Below, in pieces: positions 1 through 6,267 of a stretch of 7,299 bases of DNA. The notes beneath the pieces are model-generated. The model made no database searches. It was not told the DNA's origin and worked only from the letters and a program-made list of their open reading frames with translations. Source of the stretch: Dehalococcoidia bacterium UBA2777 (lineage in GTDB: Bacteria > Chloroflexota > Dehalococcoidia > UBA2247 > UBA2777); the NCBI GenBank assembly GCA_002352365.1, contig DEIJ01000126.1, positions 1-7,299 on the forward strand, written 5' to 3'. Within the stretch, counting starts at the first letter, position 1, and each line of letters opens with the position of its first letter. Both the position numbers and the translations under genes were made by a program.

Positions 1-272
1 AATGGGGTGGAACATCCGTTACAAGTTTATCCATAAGATAAGGTAGAGAAGACATAATCTCGCCTAGGGGTGCACATCTAAAGGACAGGAGCTAGCACCT
101 ATCAGCTATATCTGGGGCCCGGTTGCAGATTTGTGACTTTTGCGGCCTTTAGCCCTTTAACACTGCCCCGACCCCGACATGAAAGCAGGACCTCGGCCAG
201 AGAGTAGGATTGAGAAAGCATGAGGGGCTCTTGGCGCCAAGGGCCCACACACTGTAGCTCAATATGCGAGCA
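1..272. other. Non-coding region downstream of the SBP array
   Basis: This 272-bp stretch follows the end of SBP-D on the minus strand. I see no convincing gene in it. An open frame on the minus strand at 149-343 overlaps the SBP-D 3' end, has no recognisable domain and looks like chance. The only clear structure is the palindrome at 225-246, listed separately. A weaker imperfect palindrome, AGGAGCTAGCACCT, lies at 88-101. Confidence 0.6.
225..246 (-). terminator. Palindromic hairpin after SBP-D, possible terminator
   Basis: A nearly perfect 22-nt palindrome is centred on CTTGGCGCCAAG and flanked by GGG and CCC. On the transcript it can form a 9-bp stem including one G-U pair, with a GCGC loop. 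It starts 27 bp beyond the SBP-D stop codon, where the end of the operon transcript would be expected. The following minus-strand sequence (CTCATGCTTTCTC) is only weakly U-rich, so it is not a classical intrinsic terminator. It could instead be an mRNA 3'-end stabiliser or a protein-binding palindrome. Confidence 0.4.
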
Positions 273-1532
273 TTACTTCTCCAGCGCCCTCTCAAACTCC
301 TCAGGTGTCTTATAAAAGCCTGGAAGTGGATCTGCCCACCCAATAGGGCAAAACTTGGCTTCCCTTACCTGACGTACCTGAACCGTGTACATAAGCCAAG
401 GGGTATCCTCACTAATAGTTATTGGAGGCGCCCAACCACCAGTCTCAAAATTCCTTATACTGAACAGAGCTTCCCTGACCGCCCGCCGGGTTAAATTCTC
501 ATATCCCACCTTTTCTATAGCTAACCTGATAGCTTCTACGGCGGCAGCCTGGTGTACCCAACCTGTCGTATAGAAACCTCCAGTATCCTCCAACTCCATA
601 CCACGATACTCTTTCGCCTTCTCGGTCAAGACTTTTAGACCGGGAAACTTTTCACTTTCCCAAGGCATTGGGTGTAGAGCATTAGCGTACCATCCATCCA
701 CAGCATGTCCAAGGATACGCAAGGATGCTTCGTCAAGACTGAGCGGGGAGGCGGCAAAACAGATCCCTTTCTCTTGAAGCCCTAACCTTGCAGCGTCCTT
801 ACCGATTGTAGTCATCGAGGCTCCATAAGCTGTAACATAAATCCAATCGGCTTTGCTGGCAAGCCTTAAAAGCTCAGTGGAGGTATCGATGCATCCTATG
901 AAAGGCACAACCTCATAGCCAACAAATTCAACCCCGATTTTCTCAAAGTATTTTGTAGCCTCAAGCGTACCGTAGCCTGCAAGCGTATCATAAAAAATAG
1001 TTCCAACTCTCATGTTACGTGCCTCAGTCCACAGGTTCCCCTTAATCCACTTTACTACCGTCATAAACGCAGTCGGCCAGTCGCTAAATGTAGTAACGAT
1101 GCGCTGAGGCTTCGTTATCATCCCTGGGGTCAACGCAGTTAGGGTAATCACTGCAAGGTCCGCTCTCCGAGCGACCGGTATCGCTGCTTCAAAACCACAT
1201 TCGGTAACGTCTTGCAATATTATGGCTCCCTCTTCAATGGGTCTGCGAAACGCAGGTACAGCCTGTGGAGCTACAGTCCTGGTATCATACCAGGGCATCT
1301 CAACTTTGATCCCATTGATGCCACCTTGCTCATTCACATACCTCAGATAGTCAAGCAAGCCATTGCCCCAGGGAACAGCGTGGGAGGCCAACGCGCCAGT
1401 CCAGCAAGTACATAGTCCTATCTTCACAACCCTCTCATCAGGCCCAGCCTCACAGACTGGAATAGCACCTGCAAGTAAGAGCACCATAGAGAGCCCCGCT
1501 GCTACAAGACCCATGGCAATCTTCTTCCACAT
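273..1532 (-). CDS. SBP-D: ABC transporter substrate-binding protein (LivK-like)
   Basis: Exported receptor of about 419 residues, typical for the Peripla_BP_6 / Leu-Ile-Val-binding family, which captures a small solute outside the membrane and hands it to an ABC permease. Residues 1-29 form a Sec signal peptide: MWKK, a hydrophobic stretch, then PVCEA|G. The mature part begins ERVVKIGL, the usual first strand, followed by DYLRYVNEQGGING, the standard family block. Framework motifs shared with its three paralogues are CIDTSTELLRLASKADWIYV, GKDAARLG and EKVGYENLTRRAVREAL. The pocket-side segment reads DVTECGFEAAIP and differs from the paralogues. I chose the ATG at 1532 because GGAGGTGAGAGGA lies directly before it and the signal peptide then starts normally. 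An upstream in-frame ATG at 1580, with its own GAGGAGG, would add 16 charged residues. It is the last gene of the array, and its ligand cannot be read from sequence. No RHH relic is evident upstream. Confidence 0.88.
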   Translation of the reverse strand: MWKKIAMGLVAAGLSMVLLLAGAIPVCEAGPDERVVKIGLCTCWTGALASHAVPWGNGLLDYLRYVNEQGGINGIKVEMPWYDTRTVAPQAVPAFRRPIEEGAIILQDVTECGFEAAIPVARRADLAVITLTALTPGMITKPQRIVTTFSDWPTAFMTVVKWIKGNLWTEARNMRVGTIFYDTLAGYGTLEATKYFEKIGVEFVGYEVVPFIGCIDTSTELLRLASKADWIYVTAYGASMTTIGKDAARLGLQEKGICFAASPLSLDEASLRILGHAVDGWYANALHPMPWESEKFPGLKVLTEKAKEYRGMELEDTGGFYTTGWVHQAAAVEAIRLAIEKVGYENLTRRAVREALFSIRNFETGGWAPPITISEDTPWLMYTVQVRQVREAKFCPIGWADPLPGFYKTPEEFERALEK

Positions 1533-1738
1533 TCCTCTCACCTCCATAGTAACTTCCCGACGCTTTTCATCTTCCGCCATTTCTAAATACCTCCTCTACC
1601 AATTTTTCCTGTTCTCCTTTACCTACACCCGTCTCATAACCCATCACCCCTTCATTGCCTAATCACCAGAGCCGACGGTATCTCGGACAATAAGGAAACT
1701 CGCGGCAATTTGTCAGCCACTGTTCATTTCATTAACTA
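1533..1738 (-). other. Spacer between SBP-C and SBP-D
   Basis: This 206-bp spacer includes the possible 16-codon N-terminal extension of SBP-D (1533-1580), preceded by a good ribosome site, GAGGAGGTATTTAGAA. A 24-codon frame on the minus strand (ATG at about 1643) ends in EKLVEEVFRNGGR and overlaps the 1580 start. Its tail faintly recalls the LDEVYFDGGE tail of the RHH protein, but the match is too short to call a gene. I see no clear promoter or terminator here, so SBP-D is probably transcribed with SBP-C. Confidence 0.35.
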
Positions 1739-3022
1739 CTATTCTTTGACTTCAGTCCAAGGCGCAACCCATTCTAATTCTATCCACTCAGAAACAGGCT
1801 GATGTGCGCCATTTCGAATTTGCACAAGCCGCGAATGAGTTAACCACCAGGGCCTGTCATTGCTGACAGCCAGTGGGGGGCATCCAAGACCTAGGTCAAA
1901 ATTCCTAATACTAACAATGCCCTCTCTTACAGCACTTCCAGTCAGATTCGCAAACCCCACCTTCTCCATGGCTAACCTTATGCCCTCAACCATAACAGCC
2001 GATGCTATCCACCCGTCTAGATACATACAACCAATATCGCTTAGTTCCCACCCCCGATATTTTTTGGCTGCCTGGAGGAAAGCTTTCATTCCCGAACTTG
2101 GTTCTTCCATCAATGGGAATTCCATTTGAGGGAGTGGTATTATCTCCTGGGTGTAAACTCCTTCCACCTGTTTTGGCAGCATCATCTTTAAGAACTGCTC
2201 ATCCACAGCTGAGGGAAGATCACATATCCTTACGCCCTTCTTTTGAATCTCCAACCTAGCTTGATCCTTAATTAGTGTGGTAAGTGTTGTCCCAGCGGCG
2301 GTAACACAAACCCAATCCGGTTCTTTACCGGCCAACCTCAGCCACTCAGTCGAGGTGTCAATAGCGCCAAGAAGGGGCAAGATCTCGTAGCCAACAAACT
2401 CAATCCCTAATTCAGGGGGGTAGTAATCTCGGATGTCCTCTATTGTAGCCCAGGTTATAGGCCAATCATAACCCATAAGGCCCAGCCTAAGTGGGCGCTC
2501 CATAGGCCATTTTTGCTTGATCCATCTTATTACGCCGACAAAATGGCTAGTGTAATTGGGGGATGTGCCAAACAACCATCGCTCTGGATTGGTGAATGCT
2601 CCCGGGGTGATGGCAGCACCGTGATATCCTACAATTCCTTCTCTTTGAAGCCTTGGCGCTAGTGTCTCCATGGGACCTGAACCCATCGGCGATTCTACCA
2701 ATACTCCCGCTTGCTGAAAAAATTTGTGAGCGAGTATCGCCTTAGGAATCAAACCTTGAGTATCCCTCCAAATTAACTCTATTCTGACCCCATCGATGCC
2801 ACCATGATCGTTTATATACTTCAGATAATCCATTTCTCCAAAAGTTATGGGAGAACCAGTGGTACCACCGAACCCAGTAATAATGCCACCTATCCCAATC
2901 CTTATCACCTTCTCCTCCGCGGCTTTCGCTGGAACTACTGAGCCTAGTAGTAGGGCGGCTACTAGAGCTCCTGCCATCGCTACCAACCCTAGCCTTTTAC
3001 CCTCTTTCAAGAGCTTCTTCAT
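1739..3022 (-). CDS. SBP-C: ABC transporter substrate-binding protein (LivK-like)
   Basis: Exported solute receptor of about 427 residues in the same family as SBP-D. The signal peptide is MKKLLKEGKRLG plus a long Ala/Leu core ending PAKA|AEE at residues 34-35, an ordinary signal peptidase I site. It is the only paralogue without the cysteine near the cleavage site. Family blocks seen are KVIRIGIGG, DYLKYINDHGGIDGV, GAIDTSTEWLRLAGKEPDWV, IKDQARLEIQKKGV and EGIRLAMEKVGFANLTGSAV. The presumed pocket segment, ESPMGSGPMETLAP at about 110-123, is rich in Ser, Gly and Met and differs from the others. The C-terminus (PVSEWIELEWVAPWTEVKE) is longer. An in-frame ATG at 3037 overlaps the TGA of the RHH relic upstream, but AAAGGAGGAGAG lies between the two ATGs, so 3022 is the likely start. 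Its immediate upstream region holds the helix-deleted RHH relic and a MITE-like insertion, so its transcription may differ from SBP-A and SBP-B. Confidence 0.9.
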   Translation of the reverse strand: MKKLLKEGKRLGLVAMAGALVAALLLGSVVPAKAAEEKVIRIGIGGIITGFGGTTGSPITFGEMDYLKYINDHGGIDGVRIELIWRDTQGLIPKAILAHKFFQQAGVLVESPMGSGPMETLAPRLQREGIVGYHGAAITPGAFTNPERWLFGTSPNYTSHFVGVIRWIKQKWPMERPLRLGLMGYDWPITWATIEDIRDYYPPELGIEFVGYEILPLLGAIDTSTEWLRLAGKEPDWVCVTAAGTTLTTLIKDQARLEIQKKGVRICDLPSAVDEQFLKMMLPKQVEGVYTQEIIPLPQMEFPLMEEPSSGMKAFLQAAKKYRGWELSDIGCMYLDGWIASAVMVEGIRLAMEKVGFANLTGSAVREGIVSIRNFDLGLGCPPLAVSNDRPWWLTHSRLVQIRNGAHQPVSEWIELEWVAPWTEVKE

Positions 3023-3033
3023 CTCTCCTCCTT

Positions 3034-3138
3034 TCATTGTTGTTTTTGCTCCTCAGCCCTGTCAAAGTAGACCTTATCTAAGGCATATCTTATGGGCTGG
3101 GACATCGATTTACCACCCGGGTAGATCTGTCCCCTTCA
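3034..3138 (-). pseudogene. Third RHH copy, relic with deleted first helix
   Basis: In the frame ending at TGA 3036-3034 the minus strand reads RGQIYPGGKSMSQPIRY then ALDKVYFDRAEEQKQQ. The second half clearly matches the intact RHH gene at 6268-6423 (VSMSYLIRCALDEVYFD...EQKQ) at both protein and DNA level, including the GAGCAAAAACAA...TGAAAGGAGGAGAG junction with the SBP gene. RGQIYP probably corresponds to RQAIYYP, the DNA-contacting strand. The roughly 16 residues of helix A between these parts are missing, and a TGA interrupts the frame upstream at 3138-3136. An ATG at 3105 could start only a 23-residue tail. This cannot make a complete RHH fold. The stop codon overlaps the first ATG of SBP-C as ATGA. 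Confidence 0.6.
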
Positions 3139-3196
3139 GCTATACTGCCGAAACCTCGCACCCGGCCAAACTAACTGACCCACCTATATACCACCT

Positions 3197-3200
3197 TTAT
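3197..3200. repeat. Left target-site duplication, TTAT
   Basis: TTAT directly adjoins the outer end of the left terminal inverted repeat. The same four bases adjoin the right end at 3363-3366. Four bases can match by chance, so the support comes from the exact abutment to both repeat ends. Confidence 0.5.
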
Positions 3201-3362
3201 CAGCCTGTCTAAAAAGTCCGACCGAAGGACCTTCTTTCCCTCTTTGGGGACACAAGATGGGATATATCGCCGCAATTCCCTCACTCAAGGCTCAAAAATC
3301 ACCTATTCCCCTGGGTAAATTCCCCACCATGCCCTCCTTGGCGACCCTTTTTAGACAGCCTG
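3201..3362. mobile_element. MITE-like non-autonomous element with TIRs and 4-bp TSD
   Basis: The ends CAGCCTGTCTAAAAAG (3201-3216) and CTTTTTAGACAGCCTG (3347-3362) are inverted repeats matching at 15 of 16 positions. The element is bounded on both sides by TTAT (3197-3200 and 3363-3366), as expected for a 4-bp target duplication. It is 162 bp long with no coding frame of note, the usual build of a miniature inverted-repeat transposable element mobilised by a transposase elsewhere. The family cannot be assigned from the ends alone. It lies almost exactly where the start of the third RHH copy would be expected (about 3190-3196). Confidence 0.65.
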
Positions 3363-3366
3363 TTAT
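3363..3366. repeat. Right target-site duplication, TTAT
   Basis: TTAT directly follows the right terminal inverted repeat and pairs with the identical tetramer at 3197-3200. Confidence 0.5.
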
Positions 3367-3475
3367 TCCATCTTAAGCTGATGTACCCCCTTTAAACCAA
3401 TCACTAACGCGGACCAGTGCACCTCCCTGAAACTGGCACATGGAATAATAATCAGTCACCCATGGCTTGTTCTCA

Positions 3476-3505
3476 GTTATATAGTCAATCGCTAAAGCCT
3501 TTCAA
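3476..3505 (-). promoter_or_regulatory. Possible sigma-70-type promoter in the gap, toward SBP-C
   Basis: On the minus strand TTGAAA (3505-3500) is followed after 18 bp by TATAAC (3481-3476), five of six matches to each consensus box. It would start a transcript just downstream of SBP-B that runs through the MITE-like element toward SBP-C. The leader would be over 400 nt long, and AT-rich chance matches are common, so this is a modest call. Confidence 0.3.
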
Positions 3506-3535
3506 CTTAGCACGACGGCTCCGTCCTCTTGAACA

Positions 3536-4804
3536 TTATTCGAACTCCACACAACCTGGGAAGCGGGGGTATTCGATCCATTTTTCATCAATAGGGTAGA
3601 ATTTACCCCCTCGGGCCTGATACATTCGATGATGGTGGGTGTAAACAGGCCAGGCATCGCTCATAGTTATTGGAGGTACCAGCCCGCCGGTGTCTAAGTA
3701 TTTTATGCTTGCCAGAGCATCCCTGACAGCATAGCCGCTCAAATTCTCATATCCGACCTTCTCCAGAGCCAGCCTTACACCTTCGACTCCAACCTGAGCC
3801 TGCAGCCATCCTGTAATATAGATTCCCCCTAGCCTCTCCCACTTCTCTAATCCCCAGCCGCGATACTTCCTGGCTGTTTCGAAGCAGAGCTTTACCCCCG
3901 GTATTTCTGTCTGGGCTGGCGTGACAGCATACTTTGCAGAATATATTCCGTCAGCTTCTTTCCCAGCTATAGCCACAGACTCATCTATACAAGGATAGGG
4001 AGATATCACTGTTATCCCCTTTTCCATGATCTCTAACCTGGCACAATCCTTTACCACTGTTGTCAGTGTCGCTCCACAGCCCCCAAAATAGACACAATCT
4101 GGGTTTTTCCCTGCTAACCTGAGCCACTCAGTAGATGTATCAATAGTCCCTAACATAGGCACAACTTCATGGCCTATGAATTCCATCTCCAGGTACTTGC
4201 AGGCAATTTTCACCCCCTCCAATGCTTCCCAGCCTGACCTCTCATCCCAGAATAAAGCGCCAACCTTGGCCTGGCGTTCCTGGACCCAGTTTTCTTTAAA
4301 CCACTTAAGTGCTACCCCTGCTTCATCACGTTTACCAGGAGTGGCACTGAATATCCATTTGGCGCCGCTCTTGTCAACAAGCATATCTTCGCTATAGCCC
4401 CCTAGAAACGTCATTGGTATTCCATCCTTTGGGAATGACGGTGCAATCAGTTCTATCGCCCCTTGGAGAACACTCCAATCGAGAACTGCCCCTGCCTCCA
4501 CAATCCTCTTATAAGCAACCATTTCACGAGTTCGTAACCCTGCGCACTCATACCAATCCACATCCAACTTGACTCCATTAAAGCCACCTCGATCGTTTAT
4601 ATACCTTACATAATCAAGCATTGCTTCACAGCCAGGCGCAGTAGAAGTAGCAGCTGCCCCGGTAAAAACAGCATGGAGCCCTATCTTCACCACCCTCTCC
4701 TCTGGCCCAGCCTGACAGACAGGAAAAGCAACTGTAAGTAAAAGCGTAATAGAGAGCCCCACTGCTACAAGAGCCAAGCTGACCTTCTTCAATCCTTTCT
4801 GCAT
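3536..4804 (-). CDS. SBP-B: ABC transporter substrate-binding protein (LivK-like)
   Basis: Exported receptor of about 422 residues. The Sec signal peptide spans residues 1-32: MQKGLKK, a hydrophobic core, then PVCQA|G. Next come ERVVKIGLHAVFTGAAA, DYVRYINDRGGFNGVKL and, at about 221-233, IDTSTEWLRLAGK, followed by NPDCVYFGGCGATLTTVVKD. The C-terminal lobe has the shared EGVRLALEKVGYENLSGYAV and ends near PIDEKWIEYPRFPGC. The pocket-side stretch at about 110-121 reads WSVLQGAIELIAP and is unlike the other copies. It is unusually Cys-rich for an exported protein, with about ten Cys in the mature chain. The ATG at 4819 is in frame, but the ribosome site AAAGGAGGAGAG follows it, so 4804 is the likely start. 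The upstream RHH relic's TGA overlaps the 4819 ATG as ATGA. It belongs to one transcription unit with SBP-A, the gap being only about 180 bp. Confidence 0.9.
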   Translation of the reverse strand: MQKGLKKVSLALVAVGLSITLLLTVAFPVCQAGPEERVVKIGLHAVFTGAAATSTAPGCEAMLDYVRYINDRGGFNGVKLDVDWYECAGLRTREMVAYKRIVEAGAVLDWSVLQGAIELIAPSFPKDGIPMTFLGGYSEDMLVDKSGAKWIFSATPGKRDEAGVALKWFKENWVQERQAKVGALFWDERSGWEALEGVKIACKYLEMEFIGHEVVPMLGTIDTSTEWLRLAGKNPDCVYFGGCGATLTTVVKDCARLEIMEKGITVISPYPCIDESVAIAGKEADGIYSAKYAVTPAQTEIPGVKLCFETARKYRGWGLEKWERLGGIYITGWLQAQVGVEGVRLALEKVGYENLSGYAVRDALASIKYLDTGGLVPPITMSDAWPVYTHHHRMYQARGGKFYPIDEKWIEYPRFPGCVEFE

Positions 4805-4815
4805 CTCTCCTCCTT

Positions 4816-4968
4816 TCATTGTTTTTGCTCCCCATCAAAGTAGACCCTATCCAAGGCGTATCTTGTGAGCTGGGATATAGAAACCCCCTTCTCAAAAGAG
4901 AGCTTTCTCAGCTTCTTATGCTGTTCTGGCGTGGCATAGCAAATCGGCTGTTCTGCATTGCACCAATA
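4816..4968 (-). pseudogene. Second RHH copy, body intact but no start codon
   Basis: The minus-strand frame ending at TGA 4818-4816 reads CNAEQPICYATPEQHKKL, RKLSFEKGVSISQLTRYA and LDRVYFDGEQKQ. It aligns without gaps, except for one Gly near the end, to the intact RHH protein encoded at 6268-6423, keeping the strand, both helices and the EQKQ tail. The position matching the initiator Met is TAT (4968-4966), and no ATG, GTG or TTG occurs in frame upstream. The frame runs open to 4983, directly after the SBP-A stop TAG (4986-4984), which is in the same frame. GAGGAGGGG lies at the very end of SBP-A, so a ribosome site may survive without its start codon. It is either a recent loss of start or a case of unusual initiation or stop readthrough. 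I favour the relic. Confidence 0.55.
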
Positions 4969-4983
4969 ATACGGTAAGCGATG

Positions 4984-6255
4984 CTACGAGTGCCCCTCCT
5001 CAAACCGCTCACTGATGATGGGCACTTCATACCAATCACCAATAGGTACCTGCTTACCTTGCTGTACCTGATACGTTCTTACATATTTGAGGAAATACGG
5101 CTTGTCATCGCTCATGCTCACCGGAGGGATAATGCCCTCGATGTCTAAATCCTTCACACTTGCTAAACCATCTCTGACAGCTCGAGGGGTCAAATTCTCA
5201 TATCCAACCTTCCCTATAGCTAGCCTTATACCTTCAGTTGTTATGCGGAACAAGATATATGCGCCTACATAGTAACTTGAAACATCCTCGGCTGCCCAAC
5301 CACGATATTCCCTCGCCAGTTCAACAATACGTGCTATCCCAGGGATATCCGTTTCGCAAGCGGGTGGATAACCTCGCGTAGTAAAGCATTCTTCAATGTC
5401 ATGCACACCAGCCATCTCAACAATATTCTCATCAATGCTGTAGAGTGTTCCAATGAACTCGATCCCCTTTTCTCGCATCTCCAACCTAGCGTAGTCTTTT
5501 ATTTCAACCGTTATCGTGCCTCCATAGCCGCCAACTATAACAAAATCTGGCTTCTTGCCAGCCAGCCTTAGCCACTCTACCGTAGTATCGATAACCCCAG
5601 TCAAAGGTACGCGTTCTGCGCCAACGAACTCAAACCCCATCCAGGAAGCTACCTGCGGTAAATGTTCAATTGCGTCTATGACGGGCGGGCTCTCAGGACT
5701 CATGACCCCTATTCTCACAGGGCGTTTCTCCTGCGGGTGCTTCTCTGCCCAATAGATCTGCGCCCACTTTATTGACATCGCCAAGCCATCATCCCATGAG
5801 GGCACTGAGGTAAAGAACCATGGGGGCTTAGGGTTAATCCCTGGCGGGATCATATCAGCATTCACCACTGGCATATGATTTATATACCGGCTCGGCGCTG
5901 CTACCATTGGCATAGTCCCGATATTTATCTCAACTACCGCCCCTTCGCTAAGGAATTTCTTGGAAAGTTGAATCATCCTCGGTATATTCCATCTGGCATC
6001 CTCCCACAAACATTTTATTTGGATGCCATCGATACCGCCTTGCTCATTGAAGTGTTTCACATGGTCGAAAAGACCACTGTAAAAGGGGACGCCTAGAGTA
6101 GCCATGGGTCCAGTCAAATGGCATGGCACACTTATCTTCACCACCTTCTCATTTGCCCCAGCCTCGCAGATCGGAATAGCACTTGTAAGCAAAAGCACTA
6201 TAGAGAGCCCCACTGCTACAAGCCCCAATCCAATCTTCTTCAATCCTCTCGGCAT
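4984..6255 (-). CDS. SBP-A: ABC transporter substrate-binding protein (LivK-like)
   Basis: First receptor gene of the array, 423 residues, Peripla_BP_6 type. The signal peptide spans residues 1-32: MPRGLKKIG, a hydrophobic core, then PICEA|G. The mature chain opens NEKVVKISVPCHLTGPMATLG and continues with HVKHFNEQGGIDGIQIK. The hinge-side motif VIDTTVEWLRLAGKKPDFVIV starts near residue 221. TEGIRLAIGKVGYENLTPRAV and PPVSMSDDKPYFLK are shared C-terminal blocks. The presumed pocket segment INIGTMPMVAAPS differs from the three paralogues. The ATG at 6255 is preceded by AAGGGAGGGGAA, and the whole 12-bp gap to the stop of the RHH gene consists of this ribosome site, so the two genes are almost certainly co-translated from one mRNA. 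The last codons contain GAGGAGGGG, a possible ribosome site for the degenerate RHH copy downstream. The ligand is unknown, and the permease and ATPase partners are not in this window. Confidence 0.9.
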   Translation of the reverse strand: MPRGLKKIGLGLVAVGLSIVLLLTSAIPICEAGANEKVVKISVPCHLTGPMATLGVPFYSGLFDHVKHFNEQGGIDGIQIKCLWEDARWNIPRMIQLSKKFLSEGAVVEINIGTMPMVAAPSRYINHMPVVNADMIPPGINPKPPWFFTSVPSWDDGLAMSIKWAQIYWAEKHPQEKRPVRIGVMSPESPPVIDAIEHLPQVASWMGFEFVGAERVPLTGVIDTTVEWLRLAGKKPDFVIVGGYGGTITVEIKDYARLEMREKGIEFIGTLYSIDENIVEMAGVHDIEECFTTRGYPPACETDIPGIARIVELAREYRGWAAEDVSSYYVGAYILFRITTEGIRLAIGKVGYENLTPRAVRDGLASVKDLDIEGIIPPVSMSDDKPYFLKYVRTYQVQQGKQVPIGDWYEVPIISERFEEGHS

Positions 6256-6267
6256 TTCCCCTCCCTT
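6256..6267 (-). promoter_or_regulatory. Ribosome binding site joining the RHH gene and SBP-A
   Basis: The 12 bases between the RHH stop and the SBP-A ATG read AAGGGAGGGGAA on the minus strand. Equivalent junctions ahead of SBP-B and SBP-C read AAAGGAGGAGAG and overlap the TGA of the RHH relics. This conserved arrangement decides the starts of the SBP genes (6255, 4804 and 3022). Confidence 0.7.

Larger units (their letters stand above)
3038..3535. other. Gene-free gap between SBP-B and SBP-C
   Basis: This gap of almost 500 bp interrupts the otherwise compact array. It holds the RHH relic (to 3138), a MITE-like element at 3201-3362 and about 170 bp of sequence next to SBP-B that includes a possible promoter at 3476-3505. 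A plus-strand open frame at 2847-3212 runs antisense over the SBP-C start and has no recognisable domain. A 12-nt palindrome, GACGGCTCCGTC, lies at 3514-3525 just beyond the SBP-B stop, but it lacks a T-tract, so I do not call it a terminator. Confidence 0.55.

Noticed and set aside
2847..3212. Plus-strand 121-codon open frame
   Set aside because: It is antisense to the SBP-C 5' end and continues into the RHH relic and the left end of the MITE-like element. Composition is Pro/Ser-rich antisense noise with no ribosome site that I can defend.
3514..3525. GACGGCTCCGTC palindrome as a terminator for SBP-B
   Set aside because: The stem is short, the loop would be very small and no T-tract follows on the minus strand.
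4626..4895. Minus-strand 89-codon open frame across the SBP-B start
   Set aside because: It lies in a different frame over the signal peptide region of SBP-B and the RHH relic, has no domain features, and the overlapping frames have clear homology to their paralogues.
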